Under the pieces are notes generated by a model. That model was not told the DNA's origin and ran no database searches. It worked only from the letters and a program-made list of their open reading frames with translations. Source: Puia dinghuensis (GTDB taxonomy: Bacteria; Bacteroidota; Bacteroidia; Chitinophagales; Chitinophagaceae). From it: 63,954 nucleotides of DNA. The translations under genes were made by a program, and so were the position numbers. The DNA is taken from contig JAMFSL010000072.1 in NCBI GenBank assembly GCA_026225275.1, forward strand, positions 1-63,954, in the 5' to 3' direction. This document shows positions 25,773 through 35,320 of the stretch, in pieces. Position 1 is the first letter of the stretch; each line of letters begins with the position of its first letter.

Positions 25773-27200
25773 TCAATTGGCCTTCGGCCAACCGGACTTT
25801 ATCCTGTCCTGTAAAGGGAGCGAAAGATTTTGAAGCAATTTTGAAGCCACCACGCGGGGGCTGAATCCGACAGCAAGACAATGGAATCCAGCATGGTATT
25901 GGTAATCGATGGTAAAGTGACTTAAATCGCAGATCTGGCGCACGATAGCCAGGCCGATGCCAATCGAGTCGCTGCCGGAATTCCCTTTTTTGAACCGCTC
26001 AAATAATTCTATTGTTGGCACCTGTGGTTGCCGGCCTGTGTTGACGACGACCAGGCCCTCCCGGGTCAGGCTGACCTGGATAAGACCGCCGCTAAAGCCG
26101 GGCTCTCCTTTTTCCCAGTCCTGTCCTTCCACCTCGCTCACCCCCTTCGCGTCTCCTTCGAAAGCCGCCGGCGCTTCATTATGCCTGATGGCATTACCGA
26201 TCAGGTTGGTCAGCAGCAGATCGGCCAGCGAAGGATGCAGCGGTACATTTACTTTTTCCGTTATCGTCGTCGTCAGCGTCAGTGATTTTAGCTGGATCAG
26301 CTCTTCAAAGGAATTCAGCGTCTCACGAGTCAGCTGACTGATACAGACCGTTGTATCAGCCTCATATTCGTGGTTCTCGAGTTTCGTCAGCAGGGTCAGC
26401 GAACTGTGGATCCGCGATAGCCGCTCAAGAGCGTTTTGCGTTTCCGCAATAAGGATGGCCTGCTCGTCCCGGATATCGGATTCCATGAGCAGGTCTAATT
26501 TGCCGCGGATAATGGCGGTTGGCGTCTGCAGCTCGTGCGAGGCATTCTCAGTAAACTCTTTCAGCGACTGATAGTCCTCACGGGCTTTATCGGTCATCTT
26601 CTCCAGGAATTGATTCAGTTCGAGGAATTCGGAGGTCCGGGTCACCGGCAGCCGCATAGCCCCCTTTTGTTTCAGATCGAAGGACTGGATCACCCGCAGC
26701 GTACGCTTGAAAGGCGCCAGGATATACTTGGAAATGAGCCCCGCCGAAACAATGACGAGGATCAGCAGCAGCAGTAGTATCCATTTGAAAGAATCGACCA
26801 CGCCGGGCAAGAGCTGGTAAAAAGATGGAATGAACGAATAGGTCGTTATCCGGTACCACTGCCCCTTGATGAGGTAAAAATTAGTGACCAGTAACCGGTA
26901 TTCATTCGTTTGAAACTCAGGGTTCCAGTCGATCCCACGTGTATAATAAGTGGAGACCCCTTTAGGTACAGAGTCGGCCGGGATAGGCGCGACGGTCGCC
27001 CGCTTCCGGGTAGGATGATTGGAATAATCGCCTCCTATCCGGACCTGCTCGGCGATCAGATCGTTCAGCCGCTGATGCCTCACCACTTCCACCCTGCTGA
27101 TCTTGTCCTGAATTTCATAGTACACGATGTAGCCGCCGATCAGTAATACGACCAGCATGATCCCGAAATACCATAGTGTGAACTTGGTTGTGAGCTTCAT
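25773..27200 (-). CDS. Sensor histidine kinase, OmpR-partner class
   Basis: Two membrane helices (residues 9-28 and 138-160) bracket a periplasmic sensor of about 110 residues. A HAMP-like segment precedes the HisKA box, where the phosphorylated histidine is His222 in ENASHELQTPTAIIRGKL. The ATPase domain shows LLTNLIGNAIRHNEA and IGIGLAIVRQICDL. The gene follows the regulator by 27 bases. Location directly upstream of the efflux operon suggests that this pair controls it, as CusSR or BaeSR does elsewhere; that is inference from position. Confidence 0.93.
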   Translation of the reverse strand: MKLTTKFTLWYFGIMLVVLLIGGYIVYYEIQDKISRVEVVRHQRLNDLIAEQVRIGGDYSNHPTRKRATVAPIPADSVPKGVSTYYTRGIDWNPEFQTNEYRLLVTNFYLIKGQWYRITTYSFIPSFYQLLPGVVDSFKWILLLLLILVIVSAGLISKYILAPFKRTLRVIQSFDLKQKGAMRLPVTRTSEFLELNQFLEKMTDKAREDYQSLKEFTENASHELQTPTAIIRGKLDLLMESDIRDEQAILIAETQNALERLSRIHSSLTLLTKLENHEYEADTTVCISQLTRETLNSFEELIQLKSLTLTTTITEKVNVPLHPSLADLLLTNLIGNAIRHNEAPAAFEGDAKGVSEVEGQDWEKGEPGFSGGLIQVSLTREGLVVVNTGRQPQVPTIELFERFKKGNSGSDSIGIGLAIVRQICDLSHFTIDYQYHAGFHCLAVGFSPRVVASKLLQNLSLPLQDRIKSGWPKAN

Positions 27201-27227
27201 ATGCTATTCTCCATCGGCCCCCGCCAC

Positions 27228-27914
27228 CTACTCCGGTTTGTGCGAATTGAACTTGTATCCCAGCCCGTAAACCGTGCTGATATAGTCAACACCACCCGCT
27301 GCACTGATCTTCCGGCGCAGGTTCTTGACGTGCTGGTATACGAAGTCGAAGTTAGCCAAATTATCCGTGTAATCCCCCCACAGGTGGGCGGCAATGGCCT
27401 GGCGTGACAGGACGCGGTTCTTATTGACGATGAAATAGAGCAGGAGGTCGAATTCCTTGGGTGTGGTGTCTAACAGATGGTCCCCTACATGGACTTCAAA
27501 AGTATCGGTGTTGAGGCTGATCTCGTTGAAGGCGACAATGCTCGTCCCGCCCAGGTTCTTACGGCGGTAAACGGCCCGGATACGCGCATGCAGCTCCGCC
27601 AGGTGGAAGGGCTTGGTGATATAATCGTCGGCGCCCTTTTCCAGGCCGATGATCTTGTCATCCAATGAGTTTTTCGCGGAAATGATGAGGACATTGCTAT
27701 CCTTGTATTCGCTCCGGATGAGGTTCAGGAGGCTGATCCCATTGCCGTCGGGCAACCCGATATCCAGCAGGATACAATCATACTGGAACAGGCCGAGTTT
27801 CTCCTTCGCTGCCTCCAGCGTGTCGCAGGATTCGCATATATACCCCTCGCGGGCGAGAAAGTCGCGGATATTCCGGGCCAGCTCCTGGTTGTCTTCGATG
27901 ATGAGAACCTTCAT
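27228..27914 (-). CDS. OmpR/PhoB-family response regulator
   Basis: Receiver domain at residues 1-118 with EDN at 7-9, phospho-acceptor Asp51 in ILLDIGLPDG, ISAKNS and the KPF of YITKPFHLAE. The winged helix (Trans_reg_C) fills about 128-225: TPKEFDLLLYFIVNKNRVLS and HVKNLRRKISAAGG with YISTVYGLGYKF. First gene of the block RR-kinase-tolC-permease-adaptor. On the minus strand TATTTTTG at 27927-27920 is a perfect -7 box five bases before the ATG, so the mRNA may have no leader. Confidence 0.94.
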   Translation of the reverse strand: MKVLIIEDNQELARNIRDFLAREGYICESCDTLEAAKEKLGLFQYDCILLDIGLPDGNGISLLNLIRSEYKDSNVLIISAKNSLDDKIIGLEKGADDYITKPFHLAELHARIRAVYRRKNLGGTSIVAFNEISLNTDTFEVHVGDHLLDTTPKEFDLLLYFIVNKNRVLSRQAIAAHLWGDYTDNLANFDFVYQHVKNLRRKISAAGGVDYISTVYGLGYKFNSHKPE

Positions 27915-28007
27915 AATTACAAAAATAGCTCGTTTTCAGCCTGCTATTTTCGGCAATGATTTTGAAGCAAAGTTGAAGGAGCCGCCCGCCCATGCCGTAG
28001 ACTCGAA

Positions 28008-29915
28008 TTACCTATACCCCCTGGCCTGTAAATGAAACAACTCCGCATACCTCCCGCCTTGCGCCAGCAACTCCTCATGACTCCCAATCTCCAGCATCTC
28101 CCCCTTCTCCAAAACCAATATGCGGTCCGCCATGCGCACAGTAGAGAAGCGGTGAGAGATCAGCACCGCCGTCCGTCCCTTCGTCAGTTCGGCGAAGCGC
28201 TGAAAGACTTCATACTCGGCCCGTGCATCGAGTGCCGCAGTAGGTTCGTCCAGAATGAGTAACTGCGCATCACGCATGTACGCCCTGGCCAGCGCCACCT
28301 TTTGCCATTCGCCGCCGGATAGCTCTACCCCATGACGAAACCGCCGGCCCAGCTCCTGGTCATAACGGCCGGGTAATTTCTCTGCCAGCGCGGCGGCCAG
28401 ACTCTGCTGCGCAGACGCTTCGATCAGCCCCCTGTCTTCCTTGTGGTCGATATTACCAACGGCGATATTCTGCGCCATGGTCATCTGATAACGCAGAAAG
28501 TCCTGGAAGATAACACCGACCTGGCTTCGCAATTCGGCGGCATCGTATTCCCGCAGATCTACCCCGTCTAACAGGATACGCCCTTCAGTGGGATCGTATA
28601 GCCGGGTCAGCAATTTGATCAGCGTGGTCTTCCCGGCGCCGTTCTCTCCCACCAGCGCCAGCTTTTCTCCTACCCGGAGTGTGAAACTCAGGTGACGATT
28701 TGCCCACCGTTCCGAATGCTGATAACGAAAACCCACATCCTCAAAAACAAAACCCTCCCTGATTGGCTGAGGGAGTGGCCGGGGGTGAGCGACCGGCTGT
28801 ATCCGCGGCCCGATCTCGAAAAATTCAAAAAGATCCTTCAGATAGATGGCCCCCTGTGAGACGCTCGTGAATCGGTTCAGTATTCCTTCCAGCAGGCCCC
28901 GCAGCTGCCGGAACGAACCGGCGAGAAAGGTCAGGTCACCGATGGATAAACGACCCTGTATAGCATGTAAGATGATGACGACATACGCGATATAATAACC
29001 TACACTGCCCAGTAAAGAGAACAGCGTCCCCCAGGTAGACCTTTTGATAGACAGCGCCCGGCCATCCCGGTAAAATTTATCCGATAAACTCCGAAACCTG
29101 TCGATCAAAAAACCGGACAACCCGAATAACTTTACCTCCTTGGCCGTTTCATCGCTGGCCCCCAGGTAACGGAGATAATCTAACTCCCGGCGCCCCTCAG
29201 TCTGCGCTCTCATCAGTGCATAGCTCCGGTCATTAAAATACGACTCCCCCAGGAATGCGGGAATGACGGCTACCAGCAACAAAAGGATCAGCCAGGGGTT
29301 GAAAGCGACCAGCGCCGCCGCCAGAAAGGCCATACTGATCAGATCCTGTACCTGCCCCATCACCATGGACAATAACGCCGTCCGCCCAACCGTCTGCTGT
29401 CTCGCCCGTTCCAGCTTGTCGTAGAAGGTAGAATCTTCAAATTGATCCAAATCCAATGTCGCGGCATGCTGCATGATCCTGATTGAAGTAAAATTAGAGA
29501 ACTTGTCACCCAATAAGCTATCCATCAAAGTGATAGACCTCATCAAAGCGTCTGAAATAATAGCCAGACCAAACTCCAGTCCCACGAGCAGCCATAAATG
29601 ATGTATGCCGCCCGGCCCGGGCACTGCGCTCAGCCAGGTGTGGTGGATACCGGTACGACCCATGCCATGCACCCCGGCGCCATTCGCACTGCCGGACAGC
29701 AACAGCACGACCTGGTCGATAATCAACTTGCCTATGTAAAGAATGCTGACAGGGATGGCGGATCGGGCGATCCTCAGCAGGAAATTGGCCAGCATAATAC
29801 CGGGACTGGTCTGCCATACCAACCGAAAGAACCGGGGAAGATTACGGAGGGCCGTGATCCTTTCTTTAAAGGTCAGTGGGGCGGTGGGCGAAGAGGGTCT
29901 TGTGTTCTTACTCAT
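28008..29915 (-). CDS. ABC exporter with fused membrane and ATPase domains
   Basis: Half-transporter of 635 residues. The membrane domain at about 40-340 has six helices, including LILLLLVAVIPAFLGESYF and WGTLFSLLGSVGYYIAYVVI. The ATPase domain at about 375-635 has Walker A GENGAGKTT, Q-loop VGVIFQDFLR, signature LSGGEWQKVALARAYM and Walker B LLILDEPTAALD, with the switch histidine in VLISHRF. It probably works as a homodimer exporting a lipid, peptide or drug. I take ATG 29915 (MSKNTRPSS), which overlaps the DUF2147 stop as ATGA, so both are cotranscribed. Confidence 0.93.
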   Translation of the reverse strand: MSKNTRPSSPTAPLTFKERITALRNLPRFFRLVWQTSPGIMLANFLLRIARSAIPVSILYIGKLIIDQVVLLLSGSANGAGVHGMGRTGIHHTWLSAVPGPGGIHHLWLLVGLEFGLAIISDALMRSITLMDSLLGDKFSNFTSIRIMQHAATLDLDQFEDSTFYDKLERARQQTVGRTALLSMVMGQVQDLISMAFLAAALVAFNPWLILLLLVAVIPAFLGESYFNDRSYALMRAQTEGRRELDYLRYLGASDETAKEVKLFGLSGFLIDRFRSLSDKFYRDGRALSIKRSTWGTLFSLLGSVGYYIAYVVIILHAIQGRLSIGDLTFLAGSFRQLRGLLEGILNRFTSVSQGAIYLKDLFEFFEIGPRIQPVAHPRPLPQPIREGFVFEDVGFRYQHSERWANRHLSFTLRVGEKLALVGENGAGKTTLIKLLTRLYDPTEGRILLDGVDLREYDAAELRSQVGVIFQDFLRYQMTMAQNIAVGNIDHKEDRGLIEASAQQSLAAALAEKLPGRYDQELGRRFRHGVELSGGEWQKVALARAYMRDAQLLILDEPTAALDARAEYEVFQRFAELTKGRTAVLISHRFSTVRMADRILVLEKGEMLEIGSHEELLAQGGRYAELFHLQARGYR

Positions 29916-30355
29916 TCGACCAGGTTCCATTTAACTGTCTTCCCCAACATCGGTATTCCCCTGTATACCCGCATCGACAGGACACCGTCTTTGACCTCCA
30001 GGTTAACGTCATAGAAATTGCCATCCTGGTAGTAATATAGTTTGCCATTAGTCCATTTACCGTCCTTATAGACCAGTCCGCTGATGAGTGTAAAGTCCTT
30101 GAGGGACCTCGACCGGAGCGCCGTATCCGGGTTATGGATATCCTTCTTATAAGTGACACCGTCGGCCTCAAGAAGATCTTTGCCGTAGATCATCTTGCCG
30201 TAATACGTTTCTCCCGATTTCAATATCTGCATCCTCCCGTCTTTTTCCTGGGTTTCCCAAATGTGCAGGACTGAATCGGCCTGCAGATGGTTATCGCTCT
30301 GGGCTATCGAATGAGCCGCAGTGAATAGCGCCGCGGCAAAAAAAATCTTTTTCAT
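29912..30355 (-). CDS. Secreted DUF2147 protein
   Basis: Signal peptide KIFFAAALFTAAHSIAQS (cleavage near residue 19), then a single DUF2147 domain: HIWETQEKDGRMQILKSGET, followed by YGKMIYGKDLLEADG, SLKDFTLISGLVYKDGKWTN and GKLYYYQDGNFY. The domain is a periplasmic lipocalin-like barrel of unknown ligand. At 147 residues it has normal size. Upstream member of a two-gene unit with the ABC exporter; divergent from the SDR gene by 48 bases. Confidence 0.88.
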   Translation of the reverse strand: MKKIFFAAALFTAAHSIAQSDNHLQADSVLHIWETQEKDGRMQILKSGETYYGKMIYGKDLLEADGVTYKKDIHNPDTALRSRSLKDFTLISGLVYKDGKWTNGKLYYYQDGNFYDVNLEVKDGVLSMRVYRGIPMLGKTVKWNLVE

Positions 30356-30403
30356 TTGTTACTGCAAATTTATCGAAAGCAAGGCATACTTTCATCTTCC
30401 ATC

Positions 30404-31243
30404 ATGAGCAGGATTATGTCATTCAAAGAGAAATACGGGCCGACCGCACTGGTGGCGGGCGCTTCGGAAGGTATGGGTGCGGCTTATGCCCACGCCCTTG
30501 CCGCACGCGGCCTGGACCTGGTCCTCATTGCAAGACGCACGGCACAACTGGAGGCCACAGCCCACCGGATCGCACAAGAATACGGCGTAAATGTGTGGCC
30601 GGTCGCCTGCGACCTGGCTGCACCGAGTGCCACACAGCAGATTGTACAAGCTATCGGTGATCGCGAGATCGGATTCATGGTATACAATGCCGCCCAATCC
30701 TATATAGGCCCCTACCTCGCCACGGGCATATCCACCCACCTCGGTATTGCCGCGGTGAATACGACGACCCCGCTGGCCATGCTGCATGAGTTCGGCAGCA
30801 AAATGGTGAAGCGTAAACGGGGCGGCATTGTACTCATGTCATCGATCGCAGGATTCCAGGGTTCGGGCTACCTCGCGACCTATGCCGCCACGAAAGCATT
30901 CAACCGCGTGCTGGCAGAAGGGCTATGGTATGAATGGAAGCCATTGGGCATCGATATCATCGCCTGCTGTGCAGGAGCAACGGCAACCCCTAACTACCTC
31001 AACACCCTGCCGGGAAAAGCCAGCTGGCTGGAACCCAAGCCCCAATTACCCGAACAGGTAGTGGAAGAATGCCTGAAGAGGATCGGGACGACACCTTCTT
31101 TCGTCAGCGGAACCGGTAATAAATGGGTCTCCTTTTTAATGCAACGACTCCTCCCGAGAAAATCGGCGATTCAGCTCATGGGAGATGGCATGAAAAAAAT
31201 GTATAAAATACCCCCTTCTACTAGAATTACCCCTCCTTACTAA
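30404..31243 (+). CDS. Short-chain dehydrogenase/reductase
   Basis: Classical SDR with Rossmann fold: cofactor loop ALVAGASEGMGAAYA (T-G-x-x-x-G-x-G variant with A-G), LIARR after the second strand (arginines suggest NADP(H)), CDLAA, and YNAA in place of NNAG. The catalytic serine is in VLMSSIAGFQG and the Tyr-x-x-x-Lys in TYAATKAFN. The 279-residue length from ATG 30404 is typical; the frame is open from 30356 but the ATG at 30404 or 30416 fits better. The substrate is unknown. Divergent from the DUF2147 gene; no operon partner. Confidence 0.9.
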   Translation: MSRIMSFKEKYGPTALVAGASEGMGAAYAHALAARGLDLVLIARRTAQLEATAHRIAQEYGVNVWPVACDLAAPSATQQIVQAIGDREIGFMVYNAAQSYIGPYLATGISTHLGIAAVNTTTPLAMLHEFGSKMVKRKRGGIVLMSSIAGFQGSGYLATYAATKAFNRVLAEGLWYEWKPLGIDIIACCAGATATPNYLNTLPGKASWLEPKPQLPEQVVEECLKRIGTTPSFVSGTGNKWVSFLMQRLLPRKSAIQLMGDGMKKMYKIPPSTRITPPY

Positions 31244-31255
31244 GAAAAGAATTAT

Positions 31256-31291
31256 AAATGTAATCGGTTACATTTTCAGAGAATAACTTTA
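31256..31291 (+). promoter_or_regulatory. LacI-type operator and -7 box of the GH3 cluster
   Basis: ATGTAATCGGTTACAT at 31258-31273 is a 16-base near-perfect palindrome (seven of eight pairs) with a central CG, the form of LacI/GalR-family operators, and the flanks extend the symmetry to AAATG/CATTT. Eleven bases after it, TAACTTTA at 31284-31291 resembles the -7 box (seven of eight), and the operator covers the -33 position. A repressor or activator bound here would control the genes from 31327 on. No LacI gene is in the window. Confidence 0.6.
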
Positions 31292-31326
31292 CATTCGGGT
31301 GCCATTCATCACCCATTGCTCCCATC

Positions 31327-34002
31327 ATGAAACAGTTATTCCTGCTCATCACCCTTTTATCTATCCTTTTCTTCAACAATTCCTGTCACCGGAACACATC
31401 ACCGGCAAACGCCCAAGACTCCATCGCCGGCATGCCGTTCATGAATCCCGACCTTCCCGTCGATCAACGTGTCGATGATCTGGTCAGCCGCATGACGCTG
31501 GAGGAAAAGATCGGCCAGATGATGAATGCCGCCCCTGCCATTCCCCGCCTGGGTATCCCCGAATACAACTGGTGGAACGAATGCCTGCACGGTGTCGCCA
31601 GGGCCGGACTCGCGACGGTATTCCCCCAAGCCATCGGCCTGGGCGCCGCATGGGATGAAGACATGCAGTTCCGCATGGCCACAGCCATCTCCGACGAAGC
31701 CCGGGCGAAACATCATGATTTCGCCCGAAAAGGTAAGAGACTGATCTACGAAGGGTTGACCTTCTGGTCACCCAATATCAATATCTTCCGCGATCCCCGC
31801 TGGGGACGTGGACAGGAGACGTACGGTGAAGATCCCTGGCTGACCGGTCGCCTCGCCGTCCAGTTCATCAAAGGCTTGCAGGGCGACGACCCTCACTATT
31901 ACAAGACGATCGCGACGGTCAAGCATTTTGCCGTCCACAGCGGCCCCGAGCCGGAACGCCATTTCTTCGACGCTCAGATTGACGAACGGGACTTCCGCGA
32001 AACCTACCTGCCTCAATTTGAGATGGGCGTCAAAGAAGGCAAAGCGTATTCCGTCATGTGTGCCTACAACCGCCTGCACGGTGAAGCCTGCTGCGGCAGC
32101 AGCCGTCTGCTGACGACCATTCTCCGCAAAGAATGGGGATTTCAGGGATACGTCGTATCCGACTGCGGCGCCATCGATGATATTTATCAGCACCATAAGA
32201 TCGTTCCTACGCCTGAAGAGGCCGGCGCCCTGGCGGTCAAAGCCGGCTGCGACCTGGAATGCGCCACCACCTTCACTCACCTTACCACAGCCGTAGCCAA
32301 TCATATCATCACTGAAAAGGAGATCGACGTAGCCGTCAAACGCCTGTTCACCGCACGTTTCAAACTCGGCATGTTCGACCCGGCAGAACGGGTGAAGTAC
32401 GCCGCCATTCCCTACTCGGTAGTAGACAGCAAAGAACACAAGGCGCTTGCCCTCGAATCCGCCCGCAAATCCATCGTGCTGCTGAAGAACGATCGCCAGC
32501 TGCTGCCGCTGAAGAAGGACCTCGGAACACTGGCCGTCATCGGACCCAACGCCGACGAACCAACTATGCTGCTGGGCAATTACAATGGCCTGCCGTCGAA
32601 AGCTATCACCCCTCTCGAAGGTATCCGGGAAAAATTGGGCGCCGGCACAAAGATATTGTATGCCAAAGGCTGCGAACTGGCCGAAGGGTTGGCTGCCTTT
32701 TCCCCCATCCCTGCTACAGCCCTCTCCCACAATGGTATTCCGGGACTCAATGCTGACTATTATTCCGATAAAGACTTTAAAAGCCACGTGCTCTTCACCG
32801 CAGTGGACACCGTGCTGGATGATAACTGGGGAGACGGAGCCCCGCGGAAAGACATGGATGATGATAACTTCGGCGTCAAATGGAATGGGGATATCACCCC
32901 GGACAAGTCGGGCCTCTATCAACTGGGCATCATTACCACCTGTAAGGTCAATCTGTATCTCGATGACAGCCTTATCGCCAACACCAGCTATCATTTTCGC
33001 GACGAATTCAACGACCCCCGGCTGAGAAAATCCGTTGCGCTTCCTTTACGGGCAGGAAAAAAGTACCGGTTACGGGTAGAAGCCGGCGAGTCTTACGGTG
33101 ACGCACGCGTGCAGCTGGTGTGGTCGATACAGCAGGCCAGCACGGCCGGCCAATTGAAAGCAGCCGCCCTGGCGGCAGCACGGCAGGCTGACGCCGTCGT
33201 CATGTGCATGGGATTGTCTGCACGGCTCGAAGGAGAAGAAATGGACGTCGACATCGCCGGGTTCAAAGGCGGAGACCGCACCAGCCTGGACCTGCCGAAA
33301 GTGCAGGAAGATCTGATCCGGGCGATAGCCGCAACGGGAAAACCCGTCGTGCTGGTGCTGCTGAACGGCAGCGCATTATCCATCAACTGGGAGGACCAGC
33401 ACCTGCCTGCCATTGTAGAGGCCTGGTATCCCGGGCAGGCAGGCGGCCAGGCCATCGCGGACGTACTGTTCGGGTATTATAACCCCGCAGGCCGCCTGCC
33501 GGTCACCTTCTATCAATCGCTAAAAGATCTGCCGGCCTTCGGTGACTATGCCATGGCGGGAAGAACTTATCGCTACTTTAAAGGCAAAGTCCTCTATCCC
33601 TTTGGCTACGGATTAAGCTATAGCACTTTCCACTATGACAGCCTCCGCATCGACAATCCCAATCCGTCCAATCCCACGGACAGCCTTCGGCTTACAGTAC
33701 AGGTAAAGAACACCGGGCCCGTGGAAGGTGACGAAGTCACCCAGGTCTATATCTCTGCTCTCGATGCCCGTGTACCTGTGCCGATCCGCTCACTGTGTGC
33801 CTTCCGCCGTATCCACCTCCAACCCGGCGAGGAACGAACCCTCCATTTTTCCGTAGCCCCGGATGCCTTCACTATCATCGACGATAAAATGCAGCGGGTG
33901 CATTTGCCCGGACAGTATGCGATTGCCGCCGGTGGCGATCAGCCCGACAGCCCGCGGCCCGGCACTTCCGATGTCGTAAAACAATTGATCACCCTACCAT
34001 AA
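31327..34002 (+). CDS. GH3 glycoside hydrolase with inserted PA14 domain, lipoprotein
   Basis: Lipoprotein signal LSILFFNNSCHRN, Cys20. The GH3 N domain runs about 45-400, with catalytic Asp279 in GYVVSDCGAID and the substrate lobe WSPNINIFRDPRWGRGQETY. The GH3 C domain starts near 410 and is interrupted at about 475-610 by a PA14 carbohydrate-binding insert (LNADYYSDKDF to ARVQLVWSI). A fibronectin-III-like tail follows (FGYGLSYSTFHY, VPIRSLCAF). Architecture and the YGEDPWLTG motif resemble beta-xylosidases or beta-glucosidases, anchored in the periplasm or on the outer membrane. First gene of the cluster, behind the LacI-type operator. Confidence 0.92.
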   Translation: MKQLFLLITLLSILFFNNSCHRNTSPANAQDSIAGMPFMNPDLPVDQRVDDLVSRMTLEEKIGQMMNAAPAIPRLGIPEYNWWNECLHGVARAGLATVFPQAIGLGAAWDEDMQFRMATAISDEARAKHHDFARKGKRLIYEGLTFWSPNINIFRDPRWGRGQETYGEDPWLTGRLAVQFIKGLQGDDPHYYKTIATVKHFAVHSGPEPERHFFDAQIDERDFRETYLPQFEMGVKEGKAYSVMCAYNRLHGEACCGSSRLLTTILRKEWGFQGYVVSDCGAIDDIYQHHKIVPTPEEAGALAVKAGCDLECATTFTHLTTAVANHIITEKEIDVAVKRLFTARFKLGMFDPAERVKYAAIPYSVVDSKEHKALALESARKSIVLLKNDRQLLPLKKDLGTLAVIGPNADEPTMLLGNYNGLPSKAITPLEGIREKLGAGTKILYAKGCELAEGLAAFSPIPATALSHNGIPGLNADYYSDKDFKSHVLFTAVDTVLDDNWGDGAPRKDMDDDNFGVKWNGDITPDKSGLYQLGIITTCKVNLYLDDSLIANTSYHFRDEFNDPRLRKSVALPLRAGKKYRLRVEAGESYGDARVQLVWSIQQASTAGQLKAAALAAARQADAVVMCMGLSARLEGEEMDVDIAGFKGGDRTSLDLPKVQEDLIRAIAATGKPVVLVLLNGSALSINWEDQHLPAIVEAWYPGQAGGQAIADVLFGYYNPAGRLPVTFYQSLKDLPAFGDYAMAGRTYRYFKGKVLYPFGYGLSYSTFHYDSLRIDNPNPSNPTDSLRLTVQVKNTGPVEGDEVTQVYISALDARVPVPIRSLCAFRRIHLQPGEERTLHFSVAPDAFTIIDDKMQRVHLPGQYAIAAGGDQPDSPRPGTSDVVKQLITLP

Positions 34003-34036
34003 AACAATCAATCACACTACCATAAACCGATATGCT

Positions 34037-35308
34037 ATGCGCCGCTACCTATTGCTTTGCCTGCTATCCTTCGCCGCCAGCCATGGCTGGTCTCAATTGA
34101 TCAACCCGGCAGCCGCCCGGTGGATCGCCACCCTGGAAGTCGATATTTCCCGACCCATGAATGGGATCGCCATGCCGGCCGAAATCGATCTCGATGCCAT
34201 CACCTTCCTCCCGGATTCTGCATTGGCATTGCTACAGATTCAGAGCGGTGGCCAGAAGCTGCCGGTCCCTTTCCAGATCGACCAGGACGGCCGCCGTACC
34301 CTGCATTGGATGGTCGCCCCGCAGTCGGGCAAAAAGGTCAGCTACGAACTGATCCAACGACCCTCGGGCAGCTATGCTGACCCGGACGATTCGATCCGCG
34401 CCGTCGCCGACAACGGCGAGTTGACGATTTCAAACGGCGACCAACACCTGCTGGAATATGTCTATAAGACTATCTATCCCCCGGCAGGTATCGATACTGC
34501 CTATAAAAGAAGCGGATTTATCCACCCCCTCTGGTCCCCCCACGGCCAGATACTCACCCGCATCCAGGCGCCGGACCATTATCATCACTATGGCGTTTGG
34601 GACCCGTGGACACACGTATTGTATAAGGGCGATACGGTCGATTTCTGGAACCTGAAGGACAGGAAGGGCACCGTGCGCTTCTCCCGCTTTGCCTCGATTG
34701 TCAGCGGTCCTGTCTTCGCACAGTATGCGGCCTTGCAGGAACATGTGGCCTTCCAAAAAGGAGGAGGCGAGGAAGTCGCCATGAATGAAATACAGACGGT
34801 AAGGGTGTACCGGTCGCCGGACAGTAAAGATTATTATTTCTTTGACCTGACAATACAACTAAACTGCGCTACACCTAACCCGGTAAGGCTACTGGCCTAT
34901 CGCTATGGCGGCGTAGGATGGCGCGCCACGGCCGATTGGAACAAGGACAACAGCGAGGTGCTGACCTCGGAAGGCAAGACCCGCAAGACGGCCGATGGCT
35001 CAAAAGCCCGATGGTGTATCGTACAGGGTGCCGTCGGTGGCGATTATGCGGGGGCGGAAATGATATCCTATCCCGGTAACTATAACTATCCCGAACCGCT
35101 GCGGGTCTGGCCGGACAATTCGAACGGCCGCGGGGATATGTACGCTAATTTTTCGCCGACTAAAGACATCGACTGGCCGCTGATACCGGGACATAACTAT
35201 GTACTCCGCTATCGCTGGGTCGTCTTCAATGGGCATTTCAGCAAGGATAAGGCTGAGAGCGCATGGGAGTATTTTGCCACCCCCGCCAAAGTCACTATCA
35301 CTCATTAA
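34037..35308 (+). CDS. Secreted DUF6807 (PmoA-like) protein
   Basis: Signal peptide LCLLSFAASHGWSQ, residues 1-19. The rest is one beta-rich DUF6807 domain, recognisable by GFIHPLWSPHGQILTRIQAP, DHYHHYGVWDPWTHV with its histidine cluster, FWNLKDRKG, and the closing VLRYRWVVFNGH. The domain is common next to Gfo/Idh/MocA oxidoreductases and sugar hydrolases in Bacteroidota and Planctomycetota; its reaction is not settled. It follows GH3 by 34 bases and precedes the oxidoreductase by 12, so it belongs to one operon. Confidence 0.85.
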   Translation: MRRYLLLCLLSFAASHGWSQLINPAAARWIATLEVDISRPMNGIAMPAEIDLDAITFLPDSALALLQIQSGGQKLPVPFQIDQDGRRTLHWMVAPQSGKKVSYELIQRPSGSYADPDDSIRAVADNGELTISNGDQHLLEYVYKTIYPPAGIDTAYKRSGFIHPLWSPHGQILTRIQAPDHYHHYGVWDPWTHVLYKGDTVDFWNLKDRKGTVRFSRFASIVSGPVFAQYAALQEHVAFQKGGGEEVAMNEIQTVRVYRSPDSKDYYFFDLTIQLNCATPNPVRLLAYRYGGVGWRATADWNKDNSEVLTSEGKTRKTADGSKARWCIVQGAVGGDYAGAEMISYPGNYNYPEPLRVWPDNSNGRGDMYANFSPTKDIDWPLIPGHNYVLRYRWVVFNGHFSKDKAESAWEYFATPAKVTITH

Positions 35309-35320
35309 ACACTTCCTTAT

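Noticed and set aside
25777-25791. TTGGCC/GGCCAA hairpin at the end of the kinase gene as a terminator
   Set aside because: It lies at the stop codon and no T-run follows on the minus strand.
31768-32994. 408-residue open frame opposite GH3
   Set aside because: Mirror of the GH3 gene; no signal peptide or motif.
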